A DNA stretch of 64,000 bases from Gaetbulibacter sp. 4G1 (GCF_002741945.1 NZ_MDVN01000009.1:154754-218753); one strand, 5' to 3'. Positions 1-8,390 are shown, counted from the first letter of the stretch. The notes: a model not told the origin generated them from the sequence alone. A program made the numbers and translations.

Positions 1-154
1 AAGTAAGCTTGTATGATAATTCAGGTAAATTATTAAGTCTTTCATTTTTGCATTCCAAAGCAATTCTATCAGCCTTTGTAAAATCTATAGTATCAAAATC
101 AGATATTTGAGCATGAGATTGGAATGCAAAAATTAAAAGAAATAAATATCGCAT
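1..154 (-). CDS. Secreted protein, N-terminal fragment (cut by window edge)
   Basis: The frame opens at an ATG at 154 and runs without a stop to base 1, so only about 51 N-terminal residues are visible. It begins with a hydrophobic signal peptide (MRYLFLLIFAFQSHAQ) that ends in the Ala-Gln typical of Bacteroidota signal peptidase sites. The mature start (ISDFDTIDFTKADRIA...) resembles from memory the N-terminus of secreted flavobacterial transglutaminase-like proteins, but no catalytic residue lies inside the window, so that assignment is a guess. Exported location is reasonably supported. Confidence 0.5.
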   Translation of the reverse strand, partial: MRYLFLLIFAFQSHAQISDFDTIDFTKADRIALECKNERLNNLPELSYKLT

Positions 155-186
155 TATTTTCGTTTAAGCAACGCTATGTATGTAGA

Positions 187-621
187 TTAATTAGATCGTT
201 TGGATTTATAAGGCTTATCAGTATTTAAAGCTCCTACAAATTCAATTAAATCTTCCGTTAACATTGGTCTTATAAAAGTGGTATCATCTTTAATTTTTAC
301 TTCTATTGTGTCGTAACCTAAGTAACTTATAAGTAAGACATCACCTGTTTTTAGAGACTTAGGAAATGTAAATTCTCCTTTGCTGTTAGAAACTGTTCCT
401 ATTTTAGACCCCTTTAATGTAATACTAGCTGTTTCTAAAGGGCCTTCTTCATTACTAACAATACCTTTAATGGTTCTTTCATTTTGTGCAACTTCAGTTG
501 AAGGTGTTTTTTCAGATTGTCCATAAACAGGATTAAACATAAGAGTAGTAATCATTAATACTGCTACGTAACCAATCGTACTAAGAGCGCTTTTTTTGGG
601 AAATTTTAATTGAGTTTTCAT
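187..621 (-). CDS. Membrane-anchored carboxypeptidase-regulatory-like domain protein
   Basis: A 144-residue protein. I chose the ATG at 621, not the upstream one at 693, because MKTQLKFPKK is a basic cap directly before a single hydrophobic segment (about residues 14-35, ending VYGQ) that acts as signal peptide or anchor. Residues about 49-115 form a carboxypeptidase-D regulatory-like beta-sandwich (GIVSNEEGPLETASITLKG, then G-T-V-S-N-S-K-G-E-F, then V-L-L-I-S-Y-L-G-Y), the domain normally found at the N-terminus of TonB-dependent receptors. Here it stands alone with a short basic tail. Function is unknown; a role in envelope protein interaction is inference. The 277 bases up to the next gene hold only a terminator. 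Confidence 0.75.
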   Translation of the reverse strand: MKTQLKFPKKSALSTIGYVAVLMITTLMFNPVYGQSEKTPSTEVAQNERTIKGIVSNEEGPLETASITLKGSKIGTVSNSKGEFTFPKSLKTGDVLLISYLGYDTIEVKIKDDTTFIRPMLTEDLIEFVGALNTDKPYKSKRSN

Positions 622-844
622 AATTCTAAATGTTTTGTTTTCATCAAATCTATCATTAGAAACATTATTATAAAAGTTACATTGAGTAAGCAATCGATTT
701 GAATGAGTGAAGATACTAAATCTTAAAGCGAATTACAATTACATACTTAAAGAACAGCATTTTATATCGCAATTTTAACATTATTGGTATTCAAAAAATA
801 ATGCGAATGTTTTACATAAACCTCTGTTATATAAAATACAGCCT

Positions 845-875
845 AAAACAAAAAACCCAAGCTAATTGGCTTGGG
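845..875 (-). terminator. Intrinsic terminator after the HMA-protein gene
   Basis: CCCAAGC (856-862) pairs with GCTTGGG (869-875) around a 6-base loop. Read on the minus strand, the hairpin is followed by a T-rich run (845-855). It lies 24 bases beyond the stop of the HMA-domain gene at 899 and would end that transcript. Confidence 0.8.
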
Positions 876-898
876 ATTTGATAATTCAAATTTTATTT

Positions 899-1288
899 TT
901 AGTGATTGTGACCATCATCTTTTTTATGCTCTTCACCTTCTTTATGACTGTCTTTAACGTCTTCATCTCTATATTTACAACACGGATGTACTGAAGCATA
1001 AGCCTCATCTGTTGCCTTTATTTCTTTTGTATCATGACCAACACCAGCAATTGTTTTCTGTATGGTTTTTAAATCGGTCTTGCGTTCATCATAGATAAGC
1101 TTTAACTCATGAGTTTTAACATTCCAAACTGCAGACTTCACTCCTTTTGATGTTAAACAAGCCTTTTCTATACGATTTTTACACATCATACAAACACCAT
1201 CAACCTCCATAGATGCTTTTGCATTTTTATTTTGTGCAAATGTTGTTGTTCCTATTAGCATTAAAGCTAAAATCATTATTTTTTTCAT
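899..1288 (-). CDS. Secreted heavy-metal-associated (HMA) domain protein
   Basis: A 129-residue protein with signal peptide (MKKIMILALMLIGTTTFAQ) and one HMA/MerP-like ferredoxin-fold domain at about residues 24-92. The metal-binding CxxC is visible as VCMMCKNRIEKA (Cys33, Cys36). A second pair of cysteines (HPCCKYRD) and a His/Asp/Lys-rich tail ending HKKDDGHNH give extra metal ligands. HMA proteins bind soft metals, usually Cu(I); this one should act in the periplasm. It is the last gene of a minus-strand group with a TonB-dependent receptor and an HMA-MauE protein, which points to metal uptake or delivery. Which metal is inference. Confidence 0.85.
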   Translation of the reverse strand: MKKIMILALMLIGTTTFAQNKNAKASMEVDGVCMMCKNRIEKACLTSKGVKSAVWNVKTHELKLIYDERKTDLKTIQKTIAGVGHDTKEIKATDEAYASVHPCCKYRDEDVKDSHKEGEEHKKDDGHNH

Positions 1289-1306
1289 TGTATTCTTACT
1301 TTTGTT

Positions 1307-1365
1307 TGTCAGGTCGAGCGCAGTCGAAACCTAATTATTGCCTCTCGACTGCGCTCGAGGTGACA
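1307..1365. repeat. REP-like hairpin with TCGAGCGCAGTCGA arms
   Basis: TCGAGCGCAGTCGA (1314-1327) is exactly complementary to TCGACTGCGCTCGA (1345-1358). With flanking TGTCA/TGACA the arms reach 21 bases with two mismatches around a 17-base loop. It is GC-rich against the AT-rich background and fills the gap between the receptor and HMA genes, like a repetitive extragenic palindrome. A 12-base part of the same core (TCGACTGCGCTC) recurs at 8410-8421. It could modulate read-through or mRNA stability. Confidence 0.75.
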
Positions 1366-1372
1366 TTTACTT

Positions 1373-3622
1373 TTATTTTATTTTAAATCGTAATCCAGCA
1401 TAATAACTTGCTCCAAAAATTGGGCCATATACAAAGGTCGTATCAAAATTTGAACCAAAAGGATCATTTGCTCCTAAAATAGGATTATCCTGCCTTACAT
1501 TTGTTATATTTTCTCCACCTAAATATACTTCAAATTTTGGAGAAAATACTTTAGTTACTTGAGCATTTAACGTGCCAAGTGTTGGAGTGTTTTCAGGTAA
1601 TTGATATTGAACTGGGTTTCCTGCTGTTGATGAGAACCGCTGCTCTCCTAACCAATTATAAGTTGCGTCAAATTTCCATTGAGCACCATTTTCGTGCTTA
1701 CGCGTTTCGTACGATGCATTAGCAAACAAACGATTTGTTGGCACTAATGGTTTTGATAATTTACCCGAGTTATAATCAGTTTTTACATCGTAATATTTAT
1801 AAGCCATTCGTAAATCGAAATGTTCAAATACGCTATAATTCAGTTCCACCTGAAAGCTATTCGCATAACTTTTACCCTCCAAATTATAGAAATTTACTTC
1901 TTGGGGATTTTCAAAATCTATAACAACTTGATTTTTAAAATCGGTTTTATAATAATCTAAGGTAATATCAGCTTTTCTTCCAAAAAGATTAAATCCTTGT
2001 AAAAAAGATACCCCATAATTCCATGCAATTTCTGGGTTTAATCCGTAAATACCTCCATTTGTGTCTAAAATATTTATAGCTCTTGAGGTAGAAAATATAC
2101 TTTGATTTTCGGCAAAAATATTAGCACTTCTTTTTCCTCGGCCAAAAGAAGCTCTTAAAGCTGATTTCTCCCATGGTGTATATCGTGCATGAACTCGAGG
2201 TGTAACAAAAGTGCCTAATAAATTATGATTATCTACTCGAACACCTGCTGTTAAATTTAACTTATCGAGGTTATCAAAATTATATTCAAAAAAGGCGCCA
2301 ATTGAATGTTCGGTTCTTTCGTAATTTGAATTTAACGTTTGTGCATTTACCAATTCATCGTAATGATCATATGTATAACTTAATCCTGTTTTAATTTTGT
2401 GCCTAGAGTCGCTAATAATAGAATTATAAATTGCGTTAGCATATAAACTATTGTGTTTAATATCATATTGATTTAACCCATAATACGAATCTTGTTTATG
2501 GCTACTAAACGCTGTTTGCACTCCAATACTTTGCCAAGGGATTTCTGGATTCACATAACCAAATTTTGTTGATACTTCATACCGGCGGGTATTAATTTCG
2601 CTTCCCCAAGCATTGGTTGTTCCTCTGTCTGTTTTTGGGTTAAAATTAACTTGCCCAGTCTGCTTTTCATCATCTAAAACTTTTAGATTTATAAAGCTCA
2701 CAAAACCTTTTTCGGTATCGATGTATTGCCATCGGTTCATTACATTTATTTGATTATATAATGGCATATCTAAAAAATTATCGTCATTCACGTCATGATT
2801 AACTTGATGCGTATTACCATGTAAATACAAACCCGTACTCCATTTATCGCTTACTACCGTATTTATATGCGTATTTAATTCAAAACGTCCGTTAGCATTA
2901 GCATAAACGTTTACAAATAATTTATCATCTGTAGTTGGCTTTACAAGTTCTGCGTTTATTTGTCCTGCAATACTTTCAAAACCATTAACTACGCTTCCAG
3001 CTCCTTTAGTAATTTGAATACTCTCTACCCATGTCCCTGGTATAAAACTCATTCCAAAAGCTTGGGATGCACCACGAATAGATGGTATGTTTTCAGTAGC
3101 AATTAAAATGTACGGGCTTGTTAAACCTAACATTTTTATTTGTCGAGTACCTGTAACTGCATCAGCAAAATTAACATCGATAGATGGGTTGGTTTCAAAA
3201 CTTTCAGATAAATTACAACAAGCCGCTTTTAGCAATTCGTCACTACTTACAGTAAATGTATTTGTTGCTTGCAAATACGATTTGGCAGTCGCTTGCTTTC
3301 TAGAAGTTACTGTTACAGCATCTAAATTATCTGTTGGCTGCAACCAGTAATGTACCATTTTTGGTTCATTTACAGTAATTGTATCGGTTTTAAAACCAAC
3401 ATAACTAATTACCAGTTTAGTGTATTCTTTTTTATATGGAATTGTGAATTTTCCATCAATATCTGTTACTGTTCCAACAGAAGTATCGAGCCAATATACA
3501 TTAGCACCAGCTAATCCTATATGCTCATTTTTTTCATTAGCCTCCATAATCATTCCGCTAATCTTGTCTTGCGAAAAGCTTAATAAAGGCAATATAAATA
3601 TTATATATATTAAATGTTTCAT
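1373..3622 (-). CDS. TonB-dependent receptor, probable metal or metallophore uptake
   Basis: A 749-residue outer-membrane receptor. The signal peptide (MKHLIYIIFILPLLSFSQ) is followed by a carboxypeptidase-regulatory-like domain (about 20-95, with GTVTDIDGKFTIP and VISYVGFKT), a plug domain (about 103-235, with RGASQAFGMSF, ITKGAGSVVNGFESIAGQIN) and a 22-strand-type barrel ending in an aromatic-rich strand (SYYAGLRFKIK). The plug carries an adjacent cysteine pair, Cys135-Cys136 (AACCNLSES), unusual for a plug and perhaps a metal site. Energy should come from TonB/ExbBD encoded elsewhere. Neighbours are an HMA protein downstream and an HMA-MauE protein 3 bases upstream, so the substrate is probably a metal such as copper (inference). 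Confidence 0.85.
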   Translation of the reverse strand: MKHLIYIIFILPLLSFSQDKISGMIMEANEKNEHIGLAGANVYWLDTSVGTVTDIDGKFTIPYKKEYTKLVISYVGFKTDTITVNEPKMVHYWLQPTDNLDAVTVTSRKQATAKSYLQATNTFTVSSDELLKAACCNLSESFETNPSIDVNFADAVTGTRQIKMLGLTSPYILIATENIPSIRGASQAFGMSFIPGTWVESIQITKGAGSVVNGFESIAGQINAELVKPTTDDKLFVNVYANANGRFELNTHINTVVSDKWSTGLYLHGNTHQVNHDVNDDNFLDMPLYNQINVMNRWQYIDTEKGFVSFINLKVLDDEKQTGQVNFNPKTDRGTTNAWGSEINTRRYEVSTKFGYVNPEIPWQSIGVQTAFSSHKQDSYYGLNQYDIKHNSLYANAIYNSIISDSRHKIKTGLSYTYDHYDELVNAQTLNSNYERTEHSIGAFFEYNFDNLDKLNLTAGVRVDNHNLLGTFVTPRVHARYTPWEKSALRASFGRGKRSANIFAENQSIFSTSRAINILDTNGGIYGLNPEIAWNYGVSFLQGFNLFGRKADITLDYYKTDFKNQVVIDFENPQEVNFYNLEGKSYANSFQVELNYSVFEHFDLRMAYKYYDVKTDYNSGKLSKPLVPTNRLFANASYETRKHENGAQWKFDATYNWLGEQRFSSTAGNPVQYQLPENTPTLGTLNAQVTKVFSPKFEVYLGGENITNVRQDNPILGANDPFGSNFDTTFVYGPIFGASYYAGLRFKIK

Positions 3623-3625
3623 TTT

Positions 3626-4354
3626 TTAATTGTAGGTTTTTAACAGCATGATAACAGCCATAACAATCATAACGCTGTTTTCTATAAATGTGGCTTTCGT
3701 CATTGGTAATTTTAAAGCCGTACCGAGGCAAGCACAACGAATAGTTTTTTTACTTAAAAGTGTTTTTGAAACTCCAATAGTTGTAAGACCCAAAATGATT
3801 AAAGTGATAATTAATGCTATAGAAATTTGTATACGCATTAAAAAAAGTAAACCCAACGCCAACTCAATAAACGGATATAACCAGCCATAAGCAGGAATCA
3901 CCTTAGCCAAAGGGTCGTACATTTTAAAAGACTCTGGAAATCCTTTTAAATCTAAAAACTTAAAGAAACTAAAAACAACATAAAACAACCCCATAAAATC
4001 GAGCATAAAACCATTGGTATTCCAAGGGTTATAATTCAATAAAATAGATGCTCCTATTATAAAAGTAAAGATTAAAAATAAAGGAAAAAGCTGTTGCAAA
4101 TCACTTTTTTTATCCTCTTCTATTATGGAAGAAGCAAAAACATTTGTTTCTTGTTTTTCAGAAATAGTGTATTTATTAGATAAAGCGTTTTGTAAAGATT
4201 CTATTAAAATATGTTGAGACATTTCAATAGTTACTTCACTTTTTTCAAGACTTACTTTAGCATTTACAACCTGTTTTAAAGCATTCAGTTTGTCTTCAAC
4301 CGAAGTTTTACAACCATTACAAGTCATACCTGTAACTGTATATGTATGTATCAT
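3626..4354 (-). CDS. HMA domain fused to MauE/DoxX-type membrane domain
   Basis: A 242-residue fusion. Residues 1-65 are an HMA domain with the metal motif GMTCNGC. Residues about 90-240 hold four membrane helices of the MauE/DoxX redox-associated family, including G-W-L-Y-P and, before the last helix, a conserved Cys-x-Cys (TIRCACLGTALKLP). MauE-type proteins are linked to disulfide or thiol redox maturation of periplasmic proteins. Joining a metal-binding domain to this module suggests that metal transfer and cysteine redox state are handled together at the inner membrane (inference). Its stop lies 3 bases before the receptor start, so the two are probably co-transcribed. Confidence 0.85.
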   Translation of the reverse strand: MIHTYTVTGMTCNGCKTSVEDKLNALKQVVNAKVSLEKSEVTIEMSQHILIESLQNALSNKYTISEKQETNVFASSIIEEDKKSDLQQLFPLFLIFTFIIGASILLNYNPWNTNGFMLDFMGLFYVVFSFFKFLDLKGFPESFKMYDPLAKVIPAYGWLYPFIELALGLLFLMRIQISIALIITLIILGLTTIGVSKTLLSKKTIRCACLGTALKLPMTKATFIENSVMIVMAVIMLLKTYN

Positions 4355-4423
4355 GATTTTGTATTTGATTAAATAAATAATTTTAAATTTTCGCTAAAGC
4401 GGAAATAATAAACATTTATAAAA

Positions 4424-4825
4424 TCAAATTAGGAAAGTATCGTTAAGCACTTGTATATCTCTAACCAGATTAGGTGGAGAATAGTTTTTATGAGGAACTA
4501 TTTGCTGGGATAAGCCTTCAAAAAGATTAACATAAGAATAAATAAATGACGCTAAAAACTGCTGTTGTTCAAATTCTAAATCGTCAAACGAAGAAAATTT
4601 TAACTCATCTTGACCTTGAATAACATTAATTTCGTCTTTGCAGCATGTTTTCTTTTGTAATATCTCTAAAGCTTCCATTTCACATTTCTCTGCTTCAACA
4701 AAAACAGAAACATCAACCAAAACATCGCCACAATAGTGTTTTTCTATAGTAAAAGACACTGTTGAAAACAACACTAAAAGTGTAAGCAGCACTGAAAAGG
4801 TTTTATGTAAAAATAGTTTTATCAC
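4424..4825 (-). CDS. HYC_CC_PP family exported protein
   Basis: A 133-residue protein recognised by its signature order: His-Tyr-Cys (EKHYCGD), a further Cys (EKCEMEA), Cys-Cys (KKTCCKDE) and near the C-terminus Pro-Pro (YSPPNLV). The N-terminus is a hydrophobic signal or anchor (LHKTFSVLLTLLVLF). No ATG precedes it; I place the start at GTG 4825 because it leaves a standard basic-plus-hydrophobic leader, although a TTG at 4840 is also open. Members of this family sit next to TonB-dependent receptors and HMA proteins, as here. Function is unknown; the four cysteines and one histidine suggest metal or thiol chemistry in the periplasm. Confidence 0.75.
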   Translation of the reverse strand: MIKLFLHKTFSVLLTLLVLFSTVSFTIEKHYCGDVLVDVSVFVEAEKCEMEALEILQKKTCCKDEINVIQGQDELKFSSFDDLEFEQQQFLASFIYSYVNLFEGLSQQIVPHKNYSPPNLVRDIQVLNDTFLI

Positions 4826-4882
4826 ATAGCAAAAATACAAAAACTTAAAATCAATCCTCCTATTTTATAAAATGATTAACAG

Positions 4883-5311
4883 TTATTTTTTTAGTTTATG
4901 ATAGTAAAATGCTGGTAGTAACAAGATTAAAATTATAGGTTGAATTAAAAAGCGACGGAGATTAAAAAAAAGATAATATGTCTCTTGTTTTGGGTTTAAA
5001 ACAAAGTACATGTAGCCTGAAATCAATAAAACAAAAGCAATTATGTAAACAAAACCAGAAAACTTAATAATGCTTTTATCTTTAAAAAATACAAATAAAA
5101 TAGCTAAAGAAATAGCAGTATTTATAGCATATCTTAAAACTGTATATATAGTCAATTTAAACACCTCAACTTTTGGACTATCTGCATATAAATAATCGTT
5201 TTTAAAAAACTCTAAATAAGGGTCGTAAAATAATTCATTTTCAAAAAAACGTATTAAAATTAACAGCCCAAAAAGTATAAAAAGCAATACGTATTTAGTA
5301 AACTTACTCAT
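4883..5311 (-). CDS. Exosortase F-associated membrane protein
   Basis: A 142-residue inner-membrane protein with four predicted helices (about 8-22, 55-75, 85-106, 120-136). Its start overlaps the end of the exosortase gene by 8 bases (5304-5311), so the two are translationally coupled. The sequence, with L-I-R-F-F-E-N-E-L-F-Y-D-P near the N-terminus and L-R-R-F-L-I-Q-P near the C-terminus, matches the small protein always found beside XrtF in Flavobacteria. Its biochemical role is not known; it probably helps XrtF process or retain substrates (inference). Confidence 0.85.
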   Translation of the reverse strand: MSKFTKYVLLFILFGLLILIRFFENELFYDPYLEFFKNDYLYADSPKVEVFKLTIYTVLRYAINTAISLAILFVFFKDKSIIKFSGFVYIIAFVLLISGYMYFVLNPKQETYYLFFNLRRFLIQPIILILLLPAFYYHKLKK

Positions 5312-5855
5312 GCGCAGTTTTTAAGTTTGAAAAACGATTCACCCAAAAAATCCATAATAAAAAAACAAAGCCATAAATAACCGCAGGAAAAACTATATCG
5401 TGTAAAACAGCTTGTCTTTCTGGATAATGGTATAATGCTATAGTGAATAAAGCAATTCGTATTAAATTTGCGGCATAAATTAAAACACTCCCAGATAAAA
5501 TAAAAAATAAGGTAGTTTTAAGTTTTCCTGAAAAAGCAATAATGAACGACACAAACAAAATAATAACGCTTATCGAATTACACCCCTCTATAACTCTAGC
5601 TAAATATTTGCCATTTAAAATAACTTTTATCGAAGCCTCTTCAGGATGTGGAAACATTTGTGTATCATACCCAAAACCGTTTAATAAAACATCTGTTTGT
5701 TTTGCAACCAAATGTGTTAAATAATCTGGGTAGAATTTGGACCCTTCAGAAAACTCTAAGTAAAAATGATATAAAGTTGAAAAGCCTATATACACAATTA
5801 AAAATGTGAGTATAAACTTTATAACCAATTTATATTTAACAAAAAGTTCTTGCAA
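5304..5855 (-). CDS. xrtF: Exosortase family protein XrtF
   Basis: A 183-residue multi-pass membrane transpeptidase-like enzyme of the exosortase/archaeosortase superfamily. The expected catalytic triad is visible: Cys92 in EGCNSISVIILF, Arg133 in ANLIRIALF and His152 in VLHDIVFP, each at the edge of a membrane helix. Exosortases cut and transfer proteins with a C-terminal sorting signal during export. No ATG is available; TTG at 5855 is the likely start, since an in-frame stop lies at 5889-5891. It is followed by its usual partner. No protein with an obvious exosortase-type sorting tail occurs in this window; the two sorting tails seen here are of the T9SS type. Confidence 0.88.
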   Translation of the reverse strand: MQELFVKYKLVIKFILTFLIVYIGFSTLYHFYLEFSEGSKFYPDYLTHLVAKQTDVLLNGFGYDTQMFPHPEEASIKVILNGKYLARVIEGCNSISVIILFVSFIIAFSGKLKTTLFFILSGSVLIYAANLIRIALFTIALYHYPERQAVLHDIVFPAVIYGFVFLLWIFWVNRFSNLKTAHE

Positions 5856-5941
5856 AAAAAATACGTTTAAAGTTAAAATTATCTGAAACTAAATATCGAA
5901 TTTACACCTTTTTAAATACTTTTACCAAAACTTTTGAATTT

Positions 5942-6397
5942 ATGCCTTTTGAATTACTAAAACCTCAAGTAGAAACCATTATTTCTGATTCTACAAAAAC
6001 TACTGAAGAACGTTTATTATCTATCTGTCAATTGTTAGAAACAAACATTAATTATTACAATTGGGTGGGTTTTTATTTTGCTAATGGCGATAAAAAAGAA
6101 TTGCATTTGGGTCCTTATGTTGGAGAACCAACAGACCATACTATTATACCGTTTGGAAAAGGTATTTGCGGACAAGTAGCTGTAAGTAACGAAAATTTTG
6201 TGGTACCAGATGTTGCCGCTCAAGACAATTATATTGCCTGTAGTATTACTGTCAAAGCAGAAATTGTAGTGCCTATTTTTGTGAATGGAAAAAATATTGG
6301 ACAAATAGATATAGACTCGAATACTCCAGATCCTTTTACAGAGAAAGATGAACGATTTTTAGAGTTTGTTTGCGAGAAGGTTGCGGCAATTATTTAA
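5942..6397 (+). CDS. GAF-domain protein, free methionine-(R)-sulfoxide reductase-like
   Basis: A 151-residue single GAF domain closely resembling fRMsr (E. coli MsrC), which reduces free Met-R-sulfoxide in the cytosol. Shared motifs include NWVGFYF, LGPYVGEP, IPFGKGICG, NYIACSITVKAEIVVP and IGQIDIDS. Two of the three enzyme cysteines are present with the right 24-residue spacing: Cys76 (E. coli Cys94) and Cys100 (E. coli Cys118, catalytic). The third (E. coli Cys84, resolving) is His66 here. The protein may thus use another cysteine or thioredoxin directly, or may be a sensor instead of an enzyme. It stands alone, divergent from xrtF. Confidence 0.8.
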   Translation: MPFELLKPQVETIISDSTKTTEERLLSICQLLETNINYYNWVGFYFANGDKKELHLGPYVGEPTDHTIIPFGKGICGQVAVSNENFVVPDVAAQDNYIACSITVKAEIVVPIFVNGKNIGQIDIDSNTPDPFTEKDERFLEFVCEKVAAII

Positions 6398-6408
6398 GTA
6401 GGTTCTAT

Positions 6409-6663
6409 TTATTTAGCAAAAACGTCAATTAACTTCTTAAGCAGAAAAGAAATTAAGACAACAATAAATAGAAATAAAGTTATTGTAAAAATAATCCCAA
6501 GCCAAAAATTAATATTTGTAATATCCCAAGCCCAACCTACAGTTTTATTAAGACTCCATGTATGCTCTTTAATAAAACTAAGATAGAAAAAAAGAAAAAT
6601 TGAAGTTAGAATTAAAACTCTAATAAAATACCAACCAAACGTTCTCTTAGGCTTAACTTTCAT
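6409..6663 (-). CDS. Small two-helix membrane protein, unknown
   Basis: An 84-residue protein with a basic N-terminus (MKVKPKRTFGWYFIR), a first membrane helix at about 13-29, a short Trp-rich loop (HTWSLNKTVGWAWDIT) and a second helix at about 53-75 ending in lysines. The ATG at 6663 is the only sensible start. I do not recognise a family. Codon use fits the neighbours and the layout (two helices, positive-inside ends) looks like a real protein. It converges on the GAF-domain gene 11 bases away. Confidence 0.6.
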   Translation of the reverse strand: MKVKPKRTFGWYFIRVLILTSIFLFFYLSFIKEHTWSLNKTVGWAWDITNINFWLGIIFTITLFLFIVVLISFLLKKLIDVFAK

Positions 6664-6803
6664 AAAGTAAAAATACTACTATTTTAGAATTTGGTTTTTC
6701 TCTCTATTTTAGAATTTGGCACAACTGTTAACAACTTCTTTATTTAGTTGAAAAAAGGCCTCGTTTTTTAGTCTTATCCAGCTTTTTTTTTAACTGAAAT
6801 AAC

Positions 6804-6811
6804 TACTTTTG
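6804..6811 (+). promoter_or_regulatory. Bacteroidota -7 box for purH
   Basis: TACTTTTG at 6804-6811 matches TAnnTTTG exactly and lies 24 bases before the purH ATG, giving a leader of roughly 20 bases. No clear -33 TTG element is seen at the expected distance. Confidence 0.5.
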
Positions 6812-6835
6812 CGCTTTAACACACAACACACTAAA

Positions 6836-8368
6836 ATGAGCAACGAAAAAACAATTAAATCTGCACTAATTTCTGTATTTAGTAAAGATGGATTAGCACC
6901 AATTGTTAAAAAATTAAACGAACAAGGTGTAACCATATATTCTACCGGAGGCACTCAAAAGTTTATTAACGATTTAGGAATAAATGTTGTTCCTGTTGAG
7001 GATGTTACATCGTATCCTTCCATTCTTGGTGGTCGTGTAAAAACATTACATCCTAAAGTTTTTGGTGGTATTTTAAATCGTCAAAACCATGATGGTGATG
7101 TTGCTGAGTTAGCAGAATACGAAATTCCTCAAATTGATGTAGTTATTGTAGATTTATATCCGTTTGAAAAAACAGTAGCTTCAAGTGCAAGCGAGCAAGA
7201 TATTATTGAAAAAATTGACATAGGTGGTATTTCATTAATTCGTGCTGCAGCAAAAAATTATGCAGATGTGATTTGTGTGTCATCGGTTGATGATTATGCT
7301 GAATTTTTAGAATTAATCTCTAAAAATAACGGTATACTTACTGAGGCTGATAGAAAACGTTTTGCTAGAAAAGCATTTAATGTATCATCGCATTACGATA
7401 CTGCTATTTTTAACTACTTTAATAAAAACCATGATGAAGCAGCTTTAAAGATTAGCGAAACCAACGGAAAGGTTTTACGCTACGGAGAAAACCCTCACCA
7501 AAGAGGTTTTTTCTTTGGGAATTTTGATGATTTATTTACCAAACTTCATGGAAAGGAATTAAGTTATAACAACCTTTTAGATGTTGACGCTGCTGTAAAT
7601 TTGATGTTAGAGTTTAAAAATGATGCCCCTACATTCGCCATATTAAAACACAATAACGCATGTGGTTTGGCTCAACGTAACACTTTACACCAAGCCTATG
7701 TTGATGCTTTAGCAGGAGACCCTGTTTCTGCTTTTGGAGGAGTGTTAATAAGTAACAAAGAAATTGATTTAGCTACCGCTGAAGAAATTCATAAATTATT
7801 CTGTGAGGTTGTTATCGCACCTTCTTTTTCGCCTGAAGCCTTGAGTATTTTAAAAGGGAAGAAGAATAGAATTTTGTTAGTTATTCATGATATTGAAATG
7901 CCTAAAACCAATGTAAGAAGTTGTTTAAATGGTGTTTTAGTTCAAGATAGAAACAATATTACTGACAAAGCTGAAGATTTAAAAACAGCAACCAACATAG
8001 CCCCTACAGATGCTCAAATTGAAGATTTACTGTTTGCTTCAAAAATTTGTAAGCACACTAAATCAAACACCATTGTTTTAGTAAAAGGCAAACAATTATG
8101 TGCAAGTGGAACTGGACAAACTAGTCGTGTTGATGCATTACAACAAGCAATACACAAAGCACAATCGTTTAACTTTGACTTAAGTGGTGCCGCCATGGCA
8201 AGTGATGCTTTTTTTCCGTTTCCTGACTGTGTAGAAATTGCCAAAAATGCTGGTATTACTTCCGTTATTCAACCAGGAGGCTCAATAAAAGATCAATTAA
8301 GTATTGATTATTGTAATGATAATAATGTGGCCATGGTAATGACTGGTACCCGCCATTTTAAGCATTAA
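6836..8368 (+). CDS. purH: Bifunctional AICAR formyltransferase / IMP cyclohydrolase
   Basis: A 510-residue cytosolic enzyme catalysing the last two steps of IMP synthesis. The N-terminal cyclohydrolase domain (MGS-like, about 1-195) shows STGGTQKFI, LGGRVKTLHPKVFGGIL and GGISLIRAAAKN. The transformylase domain follows, with LRYGENPHQ, LSYNNLLDVDAA, ILKHNNACG and AFGGVLIS. The C-terminus has the substrate-site region SDAFFPFPD and GGSIKDQ. Length is normal for the family. I start at ATG 6836 (MSNEKTIKSALIS) because this is where conserved sequence begins; an ATG 27 bases upstream overlaps the -7 box. Other purine genes in the window are purK and purE (49.4-51.1 kb). Confidence 0.97.
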   Translation: MSNEKTIKSALISVFSKDGLAPIVKKLNEQGVTIYSTGGTQKFINDLGINVVPVEDVTSYPSILGGRVKTLHPKVFGGILNRQNHDGDVAELAEYEIPQIDVVIVDLYPFEKTVASSASEQDIIEKIDIGGISLIRAAAKNYADVICVSSVDDYAEFLELISKNNGILTEADRKRFARKAFNVSSHYDTAIFNYFNKNHDEAALKISETNGKVLRYGENPHQRGFFFGNFDDLFTKLHGKELSYNNLLDVDAAVNLMLEFKNDAPTFAILKHNNACGLAQRNTLHQAYVDALAGDPVSAFGGVLISNKEIDLATAEEIHKLFCEVVIAPSFSPEALSILKGKKNRILLVIHDIEMPKTNVRSCLNGVLVQDRNNITDKAEDLKTATNIAPTDAQIEDLLFASKICKHTKSNTIVLVKGKQLCASGTGQTSRVDALQQAIHKAQSFNFDLSGAAMASDAFFPFPDCVEIAKNAGITSVIQPGGSIKDQLSIDYCNDNNVAMVMTGTRHFKH

Positions 8369-8390
8369 ACAAGAACGATAGCAAATTGTT

